NCBI GenBank assembly: GCA_028290905.1
Contig: JAQGIW010000099.1
Coordinates: 1-47,146, forward strand
Reading direction: 5' to 3'
Length of the DNA stretch: 47,146 nucleotides
From: Caulobacteraceae bacterium
Lineage (GTDB): Bacteria > Pseudomonadota > Alphaproteobacteria > Caulobacterales > Caulobacteraceae
Shown: one piece after another, positions 23,803 to 33,223 of the stretch
How positions within the stretch are numbered: position 1 is the stretch's first letter
How the letters are laid out: each line of letters opens with the position of its first letter
Notes under the pieces: model-generated
Seen by the model: only the letters and a program-made list of their open reading frames with translations
What the model was told of the DNA's origin: nothing
The model's database searches: none
Made by a program: the position numbers and the translations under genes

Positions 23803-24513
23803 ATGGCGCGCGAAATCGTCCTCGACACCGAGACCACCGGCCTCGATCCCCGCGAGGGCCACCGGGTCATCGAGATCGCCTGCGTGGAGCTGCGCGACTA
23901 TCTGCCGACGGGCGCCCACTTCCACTGCTACATCAACCCCGAGCGCGACATCGACCCGGACGCCGAGCGGGTGCACGGCCTCTCCCGGGCCTTCCTCTCG
24001 GACAAGCCGGTGTTCGCTGACACGGCGGTCGGCCATGCCCTGCTCGAGTTTCTCGGCGACGCGACGCTCATCGCGCACAACGCCGCCTTCGACCGGGGCT
24101 TCCTGAACCACGAGCTGGACCGCGCCGGCCTGCCGATCGTGGCGGAGTCGCGCTGGATCGACAGCCTGGCCCTGGCCCAGAGCCGGTACCCGGGCATGTA
24201 CAATTCCCTCGACGCGCTTTGTAAGCGCTTCAAGATCTCGCTGGCCGAGCGGGAGAAGCACGGCGCCCTGATCGACGCCCAGCTCCTGGCCGGCGTCTAC
24301 CTGGAGCTGCGGGGCGGGCGGGAGACCACCCTCGACCTGCAGCAGGCGGCGGTCCGGGGCGTCGCGCAGATCGTGGCGCAAGTCGTCCACGGCCCTCGGC
24401 CCCGTCCTCTCGCGGCTCGTCTCACCGTCACGGAACGCGCCGCCCACGAAGCCTTCGTCGCTCAGGAGCTCAAGGGCGAGGTCGTCTGGCTCTCGCTCGC
24501 CGGAGAGTCGTAG
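23803..24513 (+). CDS. dnaQ: DNA polymerase III subunit epsilon (proofreading exonuclease)
   Basis: 3'-5' exonuclease that proofreads for the replicative polymerase. The ATG at 23803 gives 236 residues starting MAREIVLDTETTGLD. DEDDh-type active site: Asp and Glu in LDTETTG, the Asp in IAHNAAFDRGFLNHEL, and His/Asp in HGALIDAQLLAGVYLEL. The C-terminal region links to the polymerase alpha subunit in DnaQ; here it is short. It ends 3 bases before the convergent secB gene. Confidence 0.95.
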   Translation: MAREIVLDTETTGLDPREGHRVIEIACVELRDYLPTGAHFHCYINPERDIDPDAERVHGLSRAFLSDKPVFADTAVGHALLEFLGDATLIAHNAAFDRGFLNHELDRAGLPIVAESRWIDSLALAQSRYPGMYNSLDALCKRFKISLAEREKHGALIDAQLLAGVYLELRGGRETTLDLQQAAVRGVAQIVAQVVHGPRPRPLAARLTVTERAAHEAFVAQELKGEVVWLSLAGES

Positions 24514-24516
24514 CCC

Positions 24517-25011
24517 TCAGGCGTTGCCGATCTGGGGGTTTTCGGCCTGGGCCTTGCGCGCCAGGTAGATGGCGGCGAAATCCATCGGCTCCAGCATCAG
24601 CGGCGGGAAACCACCCTCGGCGGAGAGGTCGGCGATCAGCCGACGGGCGAACGGGAACAGGTAGCGCGGGCACTCGATCATCAGCACCTGCTCCAGGTCC
24701 TCCTGCTCGACGCCGACCACCTGGAACAGCCCGGCATAGACCAGCTCGATCTGGAACACCGCCTCGGCCTCACGCCGGGCGGCGGCGGTGAGCTTCATTT
24801 CCACCTCGAAGACGCCGCCCTCGCGGCCCTGGGCGTTGAGCTGCACGCCCAATTCGATCGCAGGCGGCTGCGCCCCAGCCCGCAGCGCCTCAGGCGCGCG
24901 CGGGTTCTCGAACGAGAGGTCGCGGACGTATTGCGCCAGGATGCGGATGGCGGGCTGCGACCCGTCTTGGGGGAGCCCGGGCTCGGGGCCCGGGTTGAAG
25001 GCGTCGGTCAT
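24517..25011 (-). CDS. secB: Protein-export chaperone SecB
   Basis: Tetrameric cytosolic chaperone that keeps preproteins unfolded and delivers them to SecA. The ATG at 25011 gives 164 residues ([12 protein letters not shown]...); a longer upstream frame runs into the timA promoter and is not family-like. Seen: [16 protein letters not shown], the [11 protein letters not shown] strand, [13 protein letters not shown], and the [20 protein letters not shown] helix with [18 protein letters not shown] (in parts [14 protein letters not shown]). It is convergent with dnaQ and divergent from timA. Confidence 0.95.
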   Translation of the reverse strand: MTDAFNPGPEPGLPQDGSQPAIRILAQYVRDLSFENPRAPEALRAGAQPPAIELGVQLNAQGREGGVFEVEMKLTAAARREAEAVFQIELVYAGLFQVVGVEQEDLEQVLMIECPRYLFPFARRLIADLSAEGGFPPLMLEPMDFAAIYLARKAQAENPQIGNA

Positions 25012-25100
25012 CGTTGATCGGTCCGTAGTTGTCGCGGCCGAGGCGCACGCCGGAAGCGGGCTCGCTAACATGCGCCCGACGGCGCGGCAACGGCGGCCTG

Positions 25101-25129
25101 CTGACGCGCGCGGCGCCATGGCCTATATT
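25101..25129 (+). promoter_or_regulatory. Candidate promoter of timA-mltA-smr
   Basis: CTGACG at 25101-25106 and TATATT at 25124-25129 are separated by 17 bases, close to TTGACA-N17-TATAAT. The predicted start of transcription lies just before the timA ribosome-binding site, in the gap between divergent secB and timA. Confidence 0.5.
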
Positions 25130-25154
25130 GCTGGGCGACATAAATGAAAGGCGC

Positions 25155-25775
25155 GTGCCTCCCTTGCGCATCCTCGAACTCATCATCCTCGCGGCCCTGG
25201 CCGCGGTGGTCCTGTTCCAGCTCTACGCCGTGCTCGGGCGTAGGGTCGGGCGCGGGCCGGAGGATCCTGCCCGCGCGCCCGTGACCCCGCCGGAACCCCA
25301 GCGCCTGACACCGCCGGCGGCCGAGGGCGCCGCCGCCTCGACCACCGGGGTCGCCGCCCTGCGCGCCCGCGATCCGAGCTTCGACGTCGCCACCTTCCTC
25401 CAGGGTGCGCGGCAGGCCTACCAGATGATCGTCACCGCCTTCGCCACCGGCGACCGCGCCACCCTGAAGCCCCTGCTGTCGGACGAGGTGATGACCGGCT
25501 TCGACGCCGCCATCCGTCAGCGCGAGGCCGAAGGCCGGACGGAGAACGTCGACTTCCTCCAGATACCCCGGGCCGACTTCGAGGGGGTCAATCTCGTCGG
25601 CGACGTCGCCAAGGCCTCGGTGCGTTTCCTCGCCGAGTTCCGCAACCGCTCCAAAGGCCCCGAGGGCGAGAGCGTCGACGATCGCCGCACCGCGGAGATC
25701 TGGACGTTTCAACGCAATCTTAAGAGCCGTGACCCCAACTGGACGCTCGTTCACGTGGACGCGGCGGAGGCCTGA
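25155..25775 (+). CDS. timA: Tim44/TimA-family membrane-anchored protein
   Basis: A 206-residue protein with one N-terminal membrane segment (ILELIILAALAAVVLF), a proline-rich linker, and a C-terminal Tim44-like domain (FLQGARQAYQMIVTAFATGD, LLSDEVMTGFDAAIRQRE, WTFQRNLKSRDPNWTLV, each as a separate part). In mitochondria Tim44 ties Hsp70 to the import pore; in alphaproteobacteria the TimA relatives are inner-membrane proteins of unsettled function. GTG at 25155 with AAAGG upstream is the likely start; a TTG at 25164 is possible. The stop overlaps the mltA start. Confidence 0.82.
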   Translation: MPPLRILELIILAALAAVVLFQLYAVLGRRVGRGPEDPARAPVTPPEPQRLTPPAAEGAAASTTGVAALRARDPSFDVATFLQGARQAYQMIVTAFATGDRATLKPLLSDEVMTGFDAAIRQREAEGRTENVDFLQIPRADFEGVNLVGDVAKASVRFLAEFRNRSKGPEGESVDDRRTAEIWTFQRNLKSRDPNWTLVHVDAAEA

Positions 25776-26932
25776 TGCTTCGGAGGGTGCTGGCGGTCGT
25801 CCTGGCCGCCGTTTCGCTGGCGGCCTGCGCCACCGTCCGGCCGACGGCGCCGATCGCCTGGGCGCCGCCCCCGCCCCAGGCGCCCCCGCGCCTGCCTTTC
25901 CCGATCCCCAGGCCGCTCTACATTCCCCCGCCCTACACGGGCTCGCGGGCCTTTGCCGGCCTTCCCGGCTGGGCTGACGACGACCACGCCGGGGCGCTCG
26001 CCGCCTTCGTCGCCGGCTGCGCCGTCGCGCGCGATCCCGCCCTCGCCGAGACCTGCCGGCAGGCCCGCGCCGAGGGCCCGCTCGGCGAGGCCGACGCGCG
26101 GCGGTTCCTGGAGACCCATTTCCGCCCCGAGCGCCTGGCTGCGACCGGCCTTCTTACGGCCTACTTCACCCCCATCTACGAGGCCCGCCACCGGCGCGAA
26201 GGCGACTTCACCGCCCCCGTGCGCCCGCGCCCCGACGATCTTCCCCGGTCGGCCGCCGCCGGAAGTCCGGGCTCCTACGCCGATCGGGCCGGGATCGATC
26301 GCTGGCCGGCCTCCGACGCCCTGGCGTGGATGCGCCCGGAAGACCTGCTGTTCCTGCAGATCCAGGGCTCGGGCGTCCTCACCTTCCCCGATGGCGAGCG
26401 GTGGCGGGCGGTGTTCGACGGCGCCAATGGCGCCCCCTTCGTGGGCCTGGCCGCGCCCATGCGCCGCTTGGGCCTCCTGGACCAGGACACCTCCGGCGAG
26501 CGCATCCGCGCCTGGCTCGCCGACCACCGGGGTCCCGAGGCTGATTCCGTGATCGAAATGGATCCGCGGTACGTGTTCTTCCGCCTGGAAGCCGACGACG
26601 GAGCCGAGCCGGCAGGCGCCGCGGGCCTGCGCCTCATTCCCGGCCGCGCCCTGGCCGTCGATCCCGCCCTCCACAGCATGGGCGAGGTCCTGTGGGTGGA
26701 CGCCTGCGCGCCCGCGCTCCCGGGCGCCTTCCCCCGCTACCGACGCCTGGCCATGGCGCTCGACACCGGCAGCGCTATCAAAGGCGGGGTGCGGGCTGAT
26801 CTCTACCTCGGGCGCGGCGCCGGGGCCGGCGTCGAGGCCGGCCGGGTGCGCCACCTCCTCACTCTCTATCGCCTGGTCCCGGTCGCCTCGGCCCCGGATC
26901 CCCTGGTCGCCCTCCTTTCGCCGGGATCATGA
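25775..26932 (+). CDS. mltA: Membrane-bound lytic murein transglycosylase A
   Basis: Outer-membrane lipoprotein that cleaves peptidoglycan with formation of 1,6-anhydro-MurNAc. The product has 385 residues, with lipobox LAAC (Cys18). The MltA barrel domain has LTAYFTPIYEARHRREGDF (in parts LTAYFTPIYEARH), LFLQIQGSGVLTFPDGE, and the C-terminal 3D domain with the catalytic Asp around ALDTGSAIKGGVRADLYLG (in parts ALDTGSAIKGG and VRADLYLG). It is coupled to timA by a one-base overlap and to smr by a 4-base overlap. The timA-mltA-smr order is common in alphaproteobacteria. Confidence 0.93.
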   Translation: MLRRVLAVVLAAVSLAACATVRPTAPIAWAPPPPQAPPRLPFPIPRPLYIPPPYTGSRAFAGLPGWADDDHAGALAAFVAGCAVARDPALAETCRQARAEGPLGEADARRFLETHFRPERLAATGLLTAYFTPIYEARHRREGDFTAPVRPRPDDLPRSAAAGSPGSYADRAGIDRWPASDALAWMRPEDLLFLQIQGSGVLTFPDGERWRAVFDGANGAPFVGLAAPMRRLGLLDQDTSGERIRAWLADHRGPEADSVIEMDPRYVFFRLEADDGAEPAGAAGLRLIPGRALAVDPALHSMGEVLWVDACAPALPGAFPRYRRLAMALDTGSAIKGGVRADLYLGRGAGAGVEAGRVRHLLTLYRLVPVASAPDPLVALLSPGS

Positions 26933-27498
26933 GCGCTTCCGGCGGCGAGGACCACGACGCCCGGCTCTGGCGCATCGTCACCGCGACCGTCCGGCCCCTG
27001 AGGCGCCGCCCGGCCGCCAAGCCTCGCGCCTTGGCCGCCGCCACCGCGACTCTCCCGCCGGCTCCTCCTCCGGCCCCGCCTGAAACCCGCGCCAGACCGA
27101 CCGCCGGTCCATCGCCCAGGCCAAGAGCCGCCGCCCCACGCCATCCTCCGCCGCCGCCACCCATCGAGCCTGGCCGCCGCCGTCGCCTGGAACGCGCCCG
27201 CGACGAGGTCGCCGCCACGATCGACCTGCACGGCCTGGACCAGGACCGCGCCCGCGCCGCCCTCACCGCCTTTCTCCTGCGCGGCTGGACCGAGCACCGC
27301 CGCGCCATCCTGGTGATCACCGGCAAGGGCGCCCTGGGCGACGGCGTGCTGCGGCGCCGCGTCCCCGAGTGGCTGGCCGAGCCGCCGCTGCGCCAGATCG
27401 TCGCCGGCCTCTCCGAAGCCCACCGCCGCCACGGCGGCGAGGGCGCGATCTACGTGGCCCTCAAGCGCGCCAGTCAGACTGCTCCGCATACGCCCTGA
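26929..27498 (+). CDS. Smr/MutS2-domain protein
   Basis: A 189-residue protein with an N-terminal proline/arginine-rich disordered half (about 20-88) and a C-terminal Smr domain: TIDLHGLDQDRARAAL with the DLHG motif, VITGKGALGDGVLRRRV with the GKG motif, and GGEGAIYVALKR. Smr domains nick DNA or cut RNA at stalled ribosomes (SmrB-type) in other bacteria; the substrate here is unknown. The start overlaps the mltA stop. The 3' end overlaps the convergent GFA gene by 38 bases. Confidence 0.9.
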   Translation: MSASGGEDHDARLWRIVTATVRPLRRRPAAKPRALAAATATLPPAPPPAPPETRARPTAGPSPRPRAAAPRHPPPPPPIEPGRRRRLERARDEVAATIDLHGLDQDRARAALTAFLLRGWTEHRRAILVITGKGALGDGVLRRRVPEWLAEPPLRQIVAGLSEAHRRHGGEGAIYVALKRASQTAPHTP

Positions 27499-27925
27499 TC
27501 AGCTCCGGATATTGCTCGGGAGCCGGGAATTCCTCGAAGCTGCGCGCGGCGCCTGTCGTCGCCCAGGGCAGCTTCTCGCTGGTGTAGGTCTCCATGAACG
27601 GCCGGAACGACGCCGCGCCCTCCAGCATCGTCGCCCGCACATTGACGAAGGCGTCCGTCTCCGCCAGCCGCGTGAACAGCCAACTCATGCAGGAAGGGCA
27701 GAAGAAGTGCCGCGGGGAGGCGCGCATCCCGCCGAGCACCGGTTCGCCCTCCAGCACCTCGAAGGCGTCGCTCGAATAGAGCGCGCTCAGGCTGAAGGCG
27801 CCGGCCGTCATCTTCTGGCAGCCCGTGCAGTGGCAGGCCATGGTCAGCAGCGGCTTCCCCCTGACGGCGAAGCGCACGTGCCCGCACCGGCATGACCCTT
27901 CCTGAACCGGATCCTGATCACTCAT
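27461..27925 (-). CDS. GFA-domain (glutathione-dependent formaldehyde-activating family) protein
   Basis: A 154-residue zinc protein of the GFA (CENP-V) family. Cysteine ligands: GSCRCGHVRF, CHCTGCQK and FFCPSCMSW, the usual pattern. Family members were named for the first step of formaldehyde oxidation with glutathione, but most, probably including this one, have no proven substrate. ATG at 27925. The sulfotransferase gene upstream on this strand overlaps the start by 4 bases, so the two are likely co-expressed. Confidence 0.88.
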   Translation of the reverse strand: MSDQDPVQEGSCRCGHVRFAVRGKPLLTMACHCTGCQKMTAGAFSLSALYSSDAFEVLEGEPVLGGMRASPRHFFCPSCMSWLFTRLAETDAFVNVRATMLEGAASFRPFMETYTSEKLPWATTGAARSFEEFPAPEQYPELIRAYAEQSDWRA

Positions 27926-28854
27926 CGGCGCTCCTCCGCATTTATCGTCGATCGCGCGCGCAGGGCCGCTTCCATCGCGGCGTAGTCGGCGAAGCCGAGT
28001 TTCGGCGTGACGACCTTGGCCCACATCGCATCCATGGCGGCGTCCACTTCCGGGGGAAGCTCGCCAGCATGGCCGCCGACGCCGCCCTTGCGCACCTTGG
28101 CGGAGTCGCCGCCCGGCGGCAGATTGGCCCTCTCCTCCGAGAGGCGCCGCATCATGGCGTCGTCGAACCGGTCCTTGTGCGCCAGCATGAACGCCAGCGA
28201 CGAGTGTTCCAGGGTCAGCTTCAGCAGATCATCTTCGAGCGCCAGGCCACAGAACGCGGCCAGCCGGCGCACATTGCTTTCGGGGTCGATGGTCATCTGC
28301 TCGTACGACAGCAGCAGCACGTCGGGATTGTCGCGCTGCTCCCACCAGCTGATCAGGTGGTTCCAGTAGCCGCTCCCGTCCTTGCGCTCCGTCAGCCAGC
28401 CCCGCGCGAACTCGGCGATCGGCACGGCGCCGGGTTCCAGGAACCAGCCCTCCATGAAGCGGTACATCGAGACCAGCGCGTCCTTGGGGTTGCGCAGCGA
28501 GACCACATAGCGGGCCCCCCGCGGCAGCTGCTCGAAGGTCAGGTGGCTCTTGAACCCACGCGGCTCGGCCCTTTGCGGGCCGTTGATGTCGAGCCCCAGC
28601 GCCGCGGCGGTCTCGATCCACGGCACGACGCGGGAAATGTCGTCGAAATCCATGTCACCACGCGTGCGCAGGGTGTGGAAGGTCTGCTGCAGCCAGGTGG
28701 TGCCGCACTTCCCGGCCGGCGAGATGATCACGTCGGTCGGCCGCGGCCGGTAGGCCTTGATGGACTGCTCGAGCACCTCGGCCGACATCAGCCGTCCATT
28801 GAGCGCGCCAAGCTCCGCCATGCTTCGCCCCCGGTGCGGCCCTTCGTCGTCCAC
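27922..28854 (-). CDS. Sulfotransferase-family protein (PAPS-dependent)
   Basis: A 310-residue soluble sulfotransferase that should move a sulfo group from PAPS to a hydroxyl or amine. The 5'-phosphosulfate loop is SPAGKCGTTWLQQ, and the 3'-phosphate motif is YVVSLRNPKDALVSMYRFM (in part VVSLRNPKDALVSMY). The family C-terminal KxxxGxxG-like loop appears as VRKGGVGGHAGEL. GTG at 28854 has a strong GGGGAG upstream; an internal ATG at 28821 is less well placed. It overlaps the GFA gene by 4 bases. The acceptor cannot be told from sequence. Divergent from the M81 peptidase gene. Confidence 0.9.
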   Translation of the reverse strand: MDDEGPHRGRSMAELGALNGRLMSAEVLEQSIKAYRPRPTDVIISPAGKCGTTWLQQTFHTLRTRGDMDFDDISRVVPWIETAAALGLDINGPQRAEPRGFKSHLTFEQLPRGARYVVSLRNPKDALVSMYRFMEGWFLEPGAVPIAEFARGWLTERKDGSGYWNHLISWWEQRDNPDVLLLSYEQMTIDPESNVRRLAAFCGLALEDDLLKLTLEHSSLAFMLAHKDRFDDAMMRRLSEERANLPPGGDSAKVRKGGVGGHAGELPPEVDAAMDAMWAKVVTPKLGFADYAAMEAALRARSTINAEERR

Positions 28855-28957
28855 AAGCTCCCCTTCCCATGCCTGTTATGGAGACCACGCTACACGCGGG
28901 GCTGGCGCCACGCCACCGGCCCCGTGTTAGGTTGGACCTCCGTCGGGAGGGACCGCC

Positions 28958-30472
28958 ATGCGTCGCAAGTTCGTCGTCGCCATGATGATGCATGAGACCA
29001 ACACCTTTTCGCCCCTGCCGACGCCCATCGAGTCCTTCGCCCGGCGCGGGGACATCAGCGGCCCGCGGGCGATCGCAGCGGCGGAGGGGACCAACACGCC
29101 ATTGGGTGGCTTCCTCGACCTCATGCGCGGGACGGGGGACGACTTCGTGGTCCCGATGGCGGCCAACGCCAACCCCTCTGGCCTGGTCACCGAGGCTGCC
29201 TTCGAGGAGATGGCCGGCGCCATCGTCGGCGCGGTAACGGAAGGCTGCGACGGCGTCATGCTGGCCCTGCACGGCGCCATGGTCACCGAGCGCACCGACG
29301 ATGGCGAGGGCGAGCTCCTGAACCGTATCCGCGCCATCGCCCCCGATGTCCCGATCGCCGTCGCGCTGGATTTCCACACCCAGATGACCGAGGCCATGGC
29401 CCGGGGCGCGACGATCATCACCGGCTATCGCACCTACCCGCACATCGACATGGCCGAGACCTCCCGGCGCGCCGGCCGTACCCTCAAGCGCGCCCTGGCC
29501 GGCGAGGCCGACCCCCGGATCGTCTGGGATTCCCGGCCGATCATGAGCTCCACCCTCGTCCACACCCCTTCTCGCGAGCCGATGAAGAGCCTGATGGCCA
29601 TGGCCACCGAGGCCGAAGAGACGGGGACAGTGCTCAACGCCTCGGTGTTCGGCGGCTTTCCCCAGGCCGACATTCCTCACCTCGCCCTCTCGGCGGTGGC
29701 GGTGTGTGACGGCCGCACCGCTGCGGGCGAGCTGCTCCTCGCCCGCGTCCTCGACCAGGCCTGGGAGAAGCGCGAGGGCTTCCTCTTCCACGCCGAACCC
29801 CTCGCCGACCAGATCGCCCGCGCCCGAAGCCTCGGAGTGGGGGCCGGCCCGATCATCCTCGCCGACCACGGCGACAACACCGCTTCGGGCGGCACCCAGG
29901 ACGTGATGAGCGTCATCGAGGAGGCCATCGCCCAGGGCCTTGCCGACGTCTGCGCCGGCCCGATCTGCGATCCGGACTGCGTCGCCCGGATGATCGCCGC
30001 CGGCGTCGGCGCCGAGGTGACGCTCGACCTCGGCGGCAAGGTCGACATGCCGGCCATGGGCCTGAGGGGCAAACCCCTACGCGTCACCGGCATCGTCAAG
30101 GCGATCACAGACGGAACCTTCACCGTCACCGGGCCCATGGCCACCGGGTCGACCATCCGCATGGGCCGCACCGCCGTCCTCGATATCGGGCCGATGCAGA
30201 TCGTGGTCAGCGAACAGCGCTCCGAGCCCTTCGACCTCGGCTGCTTCACCCACTGCGGCATCGACCCGACCCGTAAGCGCTATGTCCTGATCAAGTCGCG
30301 CCAGCACTTCCGCGCCGGCTTCGAGCCGATCGCCCGCCACATCGTCATGTGCGACGGCGACGGCTGCACCGCCTCCGACCTCGCCCTCTTCGACTACAGG
30401 AACATACGCCGCCCACTCTATCCCTTCGACAAGGACATGGTGCTAGGACGGAACGAACAAGCGGCGGGCTAG
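28958..30472 (+). CDS. M81-family metallopeptidase (MlrC-like)
   Basis: A 504-residue zinc protein of family M81, the family of MlrC, which hydrolyses linear products of microcystin breakdown; most members act on unknown peptides or amides. Seen: FVVAMMMHETNTFSPLPTP with HETNTF, LDFHTQMTEAM with a His ligand, YRTYPHIDMAET, the ADHGDNTASGGTQD segment, and the C-terminal LFDYRNIRRPLYPFDKD (in part RRPLYPFDKD). GGGAGGG lies 5 bases before the ATG. An SDR gene follows after 19 bases. Confidence 0.9.
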   Translation: MRRKFVVAMMMHETNTFSPLPTPIESFARRGDISGPRAIAAAEGTNTPLGGFLDLMRGTGDDFVVPMAANANPSGLVTEAAFEEMAGAIVGAVTEGCDGVMLALHGAMVTERTDDGEGELLNRIRAIAPDVPIAVALDFHTQMTEAMARGATIITGYRTYPHIDMAETSRRAGRTLKRALAGEADPRIVWDSRPIMSSTLVHTPSREPMKSLMAMATEAEETGTVLNASVFGGFPQADIPHLALSAVAVCDGRTAAGELLLARVLDQAWEKREGFLFHAEPLADQIARARSLGVGAGPIILADHGDNTASGGTQDVMSVIEEAIAQGLADVCAGPICDPDCVARMIAAGVGAEVTLDLGGKVDMPAMGLRGKPLRVTGIVKAITDGTFTVTGPMATGSTIRMGRTAVLDIGPMQIVVSEQRSEPFDLGCFTHCGIDPTRKRYVLIKSRQHFRAGFEPIARHIVMCDGDGCTASDLALFDYRNIRRPLYPFDKDMVLGRNEQAAG

Positions 30473-30491
30473 CCGCGGGAGGAACGGCGGC

Positions 30492-31340
<849 letters not shown>

Positions 31341-31349
31341 TCAGGCCTC

Positions 31350-31973
31350 CTAGGGAATCGCCAGGAAATCGAAGGTCAGCGCGGCGATCCGTTCGATCTC
31401 GGCCGGGTCGAACGGCTCCAGGCCGGTCATCGCCCGGTATTCGTGGGCGAAGACGAAGCTGGTGGTCACCAGGCCGATCACCGCGTAGTGCAGCCGGCCC
31501 GGATCGCCCGGCCGCGCCGCGCCGGCGGTCTGGGCGGCGCGGATCAGGCTGGTCGAGAACTCGAAATACGGGCGGGTGTAGGTCTGCAAGAGCCAGCGGA
31601 TGCGATCGTTGTCGGCGCGCCCTTCGAAGGTGGCGATCCGGTGGAATTCCGGCCGGCGCGATGTGAAGAGGACGAACTCCCGCACCACCGTCCGCAGCGC
31701 CTGGGCGGGACTGACCGCCTCCAGCCGCGTCCGCCAGGCGGGGAGTCGCGCGATGTTGTCGTCGAGGATCGAGGTGATCACGGCCCGCCACAGGCCCTCC
31801 TTGGTCTTGAAGTGGTAGACCACCAGTTGGTGCATCACGCCGGCCCGGTCGGCGATCTGGCGCAGGCTCGCGCCCTCGAAGCCCGAGGTGGAAAACACCT
31901 CCAGCGCCGCCGCCAGGATCCGTGACCGGCCGTCCTCCTGAGGGGCCGCCTCGATCGCCGCGCCGGTGTTCAC
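31350..31973 (-). CDS. TetR-family transcriptional regulator
   Basis: A 207-residue repressor-type protein. The N-terminal DNA-binding domain has RSRILAAALEVFSTSGFEGASLRQIADRAGV with helix-turn-helix ASLRQIADRAGVMHQLVVYH (in part ASLRQIADRAGV) and YHFKTKEGLW; the C-terminal ligand-binding domain is variable. GTG at 31973 with AAGGAG 7 bases before it is the chosen start; the longer frame to 32198 crosses the operators and the next gene. It is divergent from the oxidoreductase gene, with two matching palindromes between, so it likely represses both directions and responds to a pathway compound. Confidence 0.9.
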   Translation of the reverse strand: MNTGAAIEAAPQEDGRSRILAAALEVFSTSGFEGASLRQIADRAGVMHQLVVYHFKTKEGLWRAVITSILDDNIARLPAWRTRLEAVSPAQALRTVVREFVLFTSRRPEFHRIATFEGRADNDRIRWLLQTYTRPYFEFSTSLIRAAQTAGAARPGDPGRLHYAVIGLVTTSFVFAHEYRAMTGLEPFDPAEIERIAALTFDFLAIP

Positions 31974-32016
31974 CGCCCGCTCCTTTTCGTGATCGCCTCT
32001 TAGCGGAAGGATTATT

Positions 32017-32036
32017 GACTTTCCGGACGGAAAGTC
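32017..32036. promoter_or_regulatory. TetR operator O1 (perfect inverted repeat)
   Basis: GACTTTCCG-GA-CGGAAAGTC has perfect 9-base arms. It lies 44 bases upstream of the tetR start, in the divergent promoter. Its core repeats that of O2. Confidence 0.8.
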
Positions 32037-32049
32037 CATGGTGTCGTGA

Positions 32050-32065
32050 CTTTCCGATCGGAAAG
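32050..32065. promoter_or_regulatory. TetR operator O2 (perfect palindrome)
   Basis: CTTTCCGATCGGAAAG is a perfect 16-base palindrome that shares the ACTTTCC/GGAAAG arms with O1. Its centre is 31 bases from that of O1, about three helical turns, so two dimers would bind the same DNA face. It ends 22 bases before the oxidoreductase start. Confidence 0.8.
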
Positions 32066-32087
32066 CGCAACCGTGGAGGCGAGGGCG

Positions 32088-33197
32088 GTGAAAAGGGTCG
32101 TGATCGTGGGCGGCGGCTATGCGGGGACGATGGTCGCCCGGGCGCTCGACGGGGTCGCCGAAGTGCGGCTGATCGAGCCCCGCGACCGCTTCGTACACAA
32201 CGTCGCGGCGATCCGGGCGGTGGTCGAACCATCGCTCCTCGACCAGCTGATCATTCCCTATGACCGCCTCCTTCGGCGGGGATCGGTGGTTCAGGGCGTG
32301 GCCGCGGAGATCGGCGAGGGTCGCGTGACCTTGGCCGACGGAGTGACGGTCGAAGGCGACATCGTGGTCGCCGCCACCGGCTCGGCCTACGCCCAGCCCT
32401 TCAAACCGCAGTCGGCTTCAACGGCGTCGTTCGCGAAGGACAGCCGCGCCGCGCACGAAGCGTTGCGCGCGGCGCGTTCCGTCGCCATCGTCGGCGGCGG
32501 CGCGGTGGGTGTCGAACTGGCCGGCGAGATCACGGCGGCCTGGCCGGAGAAGTCGGTGACCTTGCTCGCCGCCTCGCCGAGTCTGCTTCCCGGCTACTCC
32601 GCCCGGCTGTCGGCGGCGCTCGCCGGACAGCTCGAGGCCCAGGGCGTGGCGCTTCGCCTGGGCGCCCGGGTCGAGGGCCTGGAGACCGTCGCGCGGCCCT
32701 TCGCCGGCGCCCTCGCCGTCGCGGGCCGCACCTTCGAGGCCGATCTGGTCTTCCCGGCCATCGGCGCTCGCGCGGTTCCTCCGCCGATCGCGGCTGGCGG
32801 AATGACGGCCCCCGGGTTCGCCCCTTCCGGCCGGCTCGAGGTCGATCCGTGGCTGCGGCCCGCGGACATGTACGGCGTCTTCGCCCTGGGCGACGCCGCC
32901 GAGACCGGCGACTTCATGACCATCGTGGCCATCACCCGCCAGGCGCCCTGGCTGGTGAAGACCCTCAGGGCGATGATGGCCGGGCGGGCGGTCGAGAGCC
33001 TGGCGCCCTACGCGCCCTGGCCGGCGCCGGCGATCCTGGTGCCGCTGGGCCCGAAGTCCGGCGCCAGCCTGCTGCCGGTGACGCGCCGTGGCCTGACCGT
33101 CGGCCGGCGAACAACCGCCGCCCTCAAGGGTCGCGACCTCTTCATCCCGCGCTACCGCAAGGAATTCGGCTACGGCGCGGCGGCCCGGTCGCGCTGA
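32088..33197 (+). CDS. NAD(P)/FAD-dependent oxidoreductase (FSP1/AMID or NDH-2-like)
   Basis: A 369-residue two-dinucleotide-domain flavoprotein. First Rossmann motif VVIVGGGYAGTMVARAL at the N-terminus (FAD), second SVAIVGGGAVGVELAGEI near residue 140 (NAD(P)H), and FAD-contact DMYGVFALGDAAETGDFM (in part GVFALGDAAE). It resembles AMID/FSP1-type quinone reductases rather than ferredoxin reductases. GTG at 32088 with GGAGG before it is the likely start; the ATG at 32046 lies inside the operator. First gene after the TetR operators; it may feed electrons to the pathway or recycle a quinone. Confidence 0.85.
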   Translation: MKRVVIVGGGYAGTMVARALDGVAEVRLIEPRDRFVHNVAAIRAVVEPSLLDQLIIPYDRLLRRGSVVQGVAAEIGEGRVTLADGVTVEGDIVVAATGSAYAQPFKPQSASTASFAKDSRAAHEALRAARSVAIVGGGAVGVELAGEITAAWPEKSVTLLAASPSLLPGYSARLSAALAGQLEAQGVALRLGARVEGLETVARPFAGALAVAGRTFEADLVFPAIGARAVPPPIAAGGMTAPGFAPSGRLEVDPWLRPADMYGVFALGDAAETGDFMTIVAITRQAPWLVKTLRAMMAGRAVESLAPYAPWPAPAILVPLGPKSGASLLPVTRRGLTVGRRTTAALKGRDLFIPRYRKEFGYGAAARSR

Positions 33198-33223
33198 ACC
33201 GTGCCGGCAAAGCCGTGAGCGCC

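Noticed and set aside
25750-25763. GTTCACGTGGAC as a degenerate parS
   Set aside because: Several arm positions deviate from the consensus, and it lies in the timA coding frame with no other support.
28655-29869. A 404-codon open frame opposite the M81 gene
   Set aside because: Antisense shadow; it also overlaps the sulfotransferase start.
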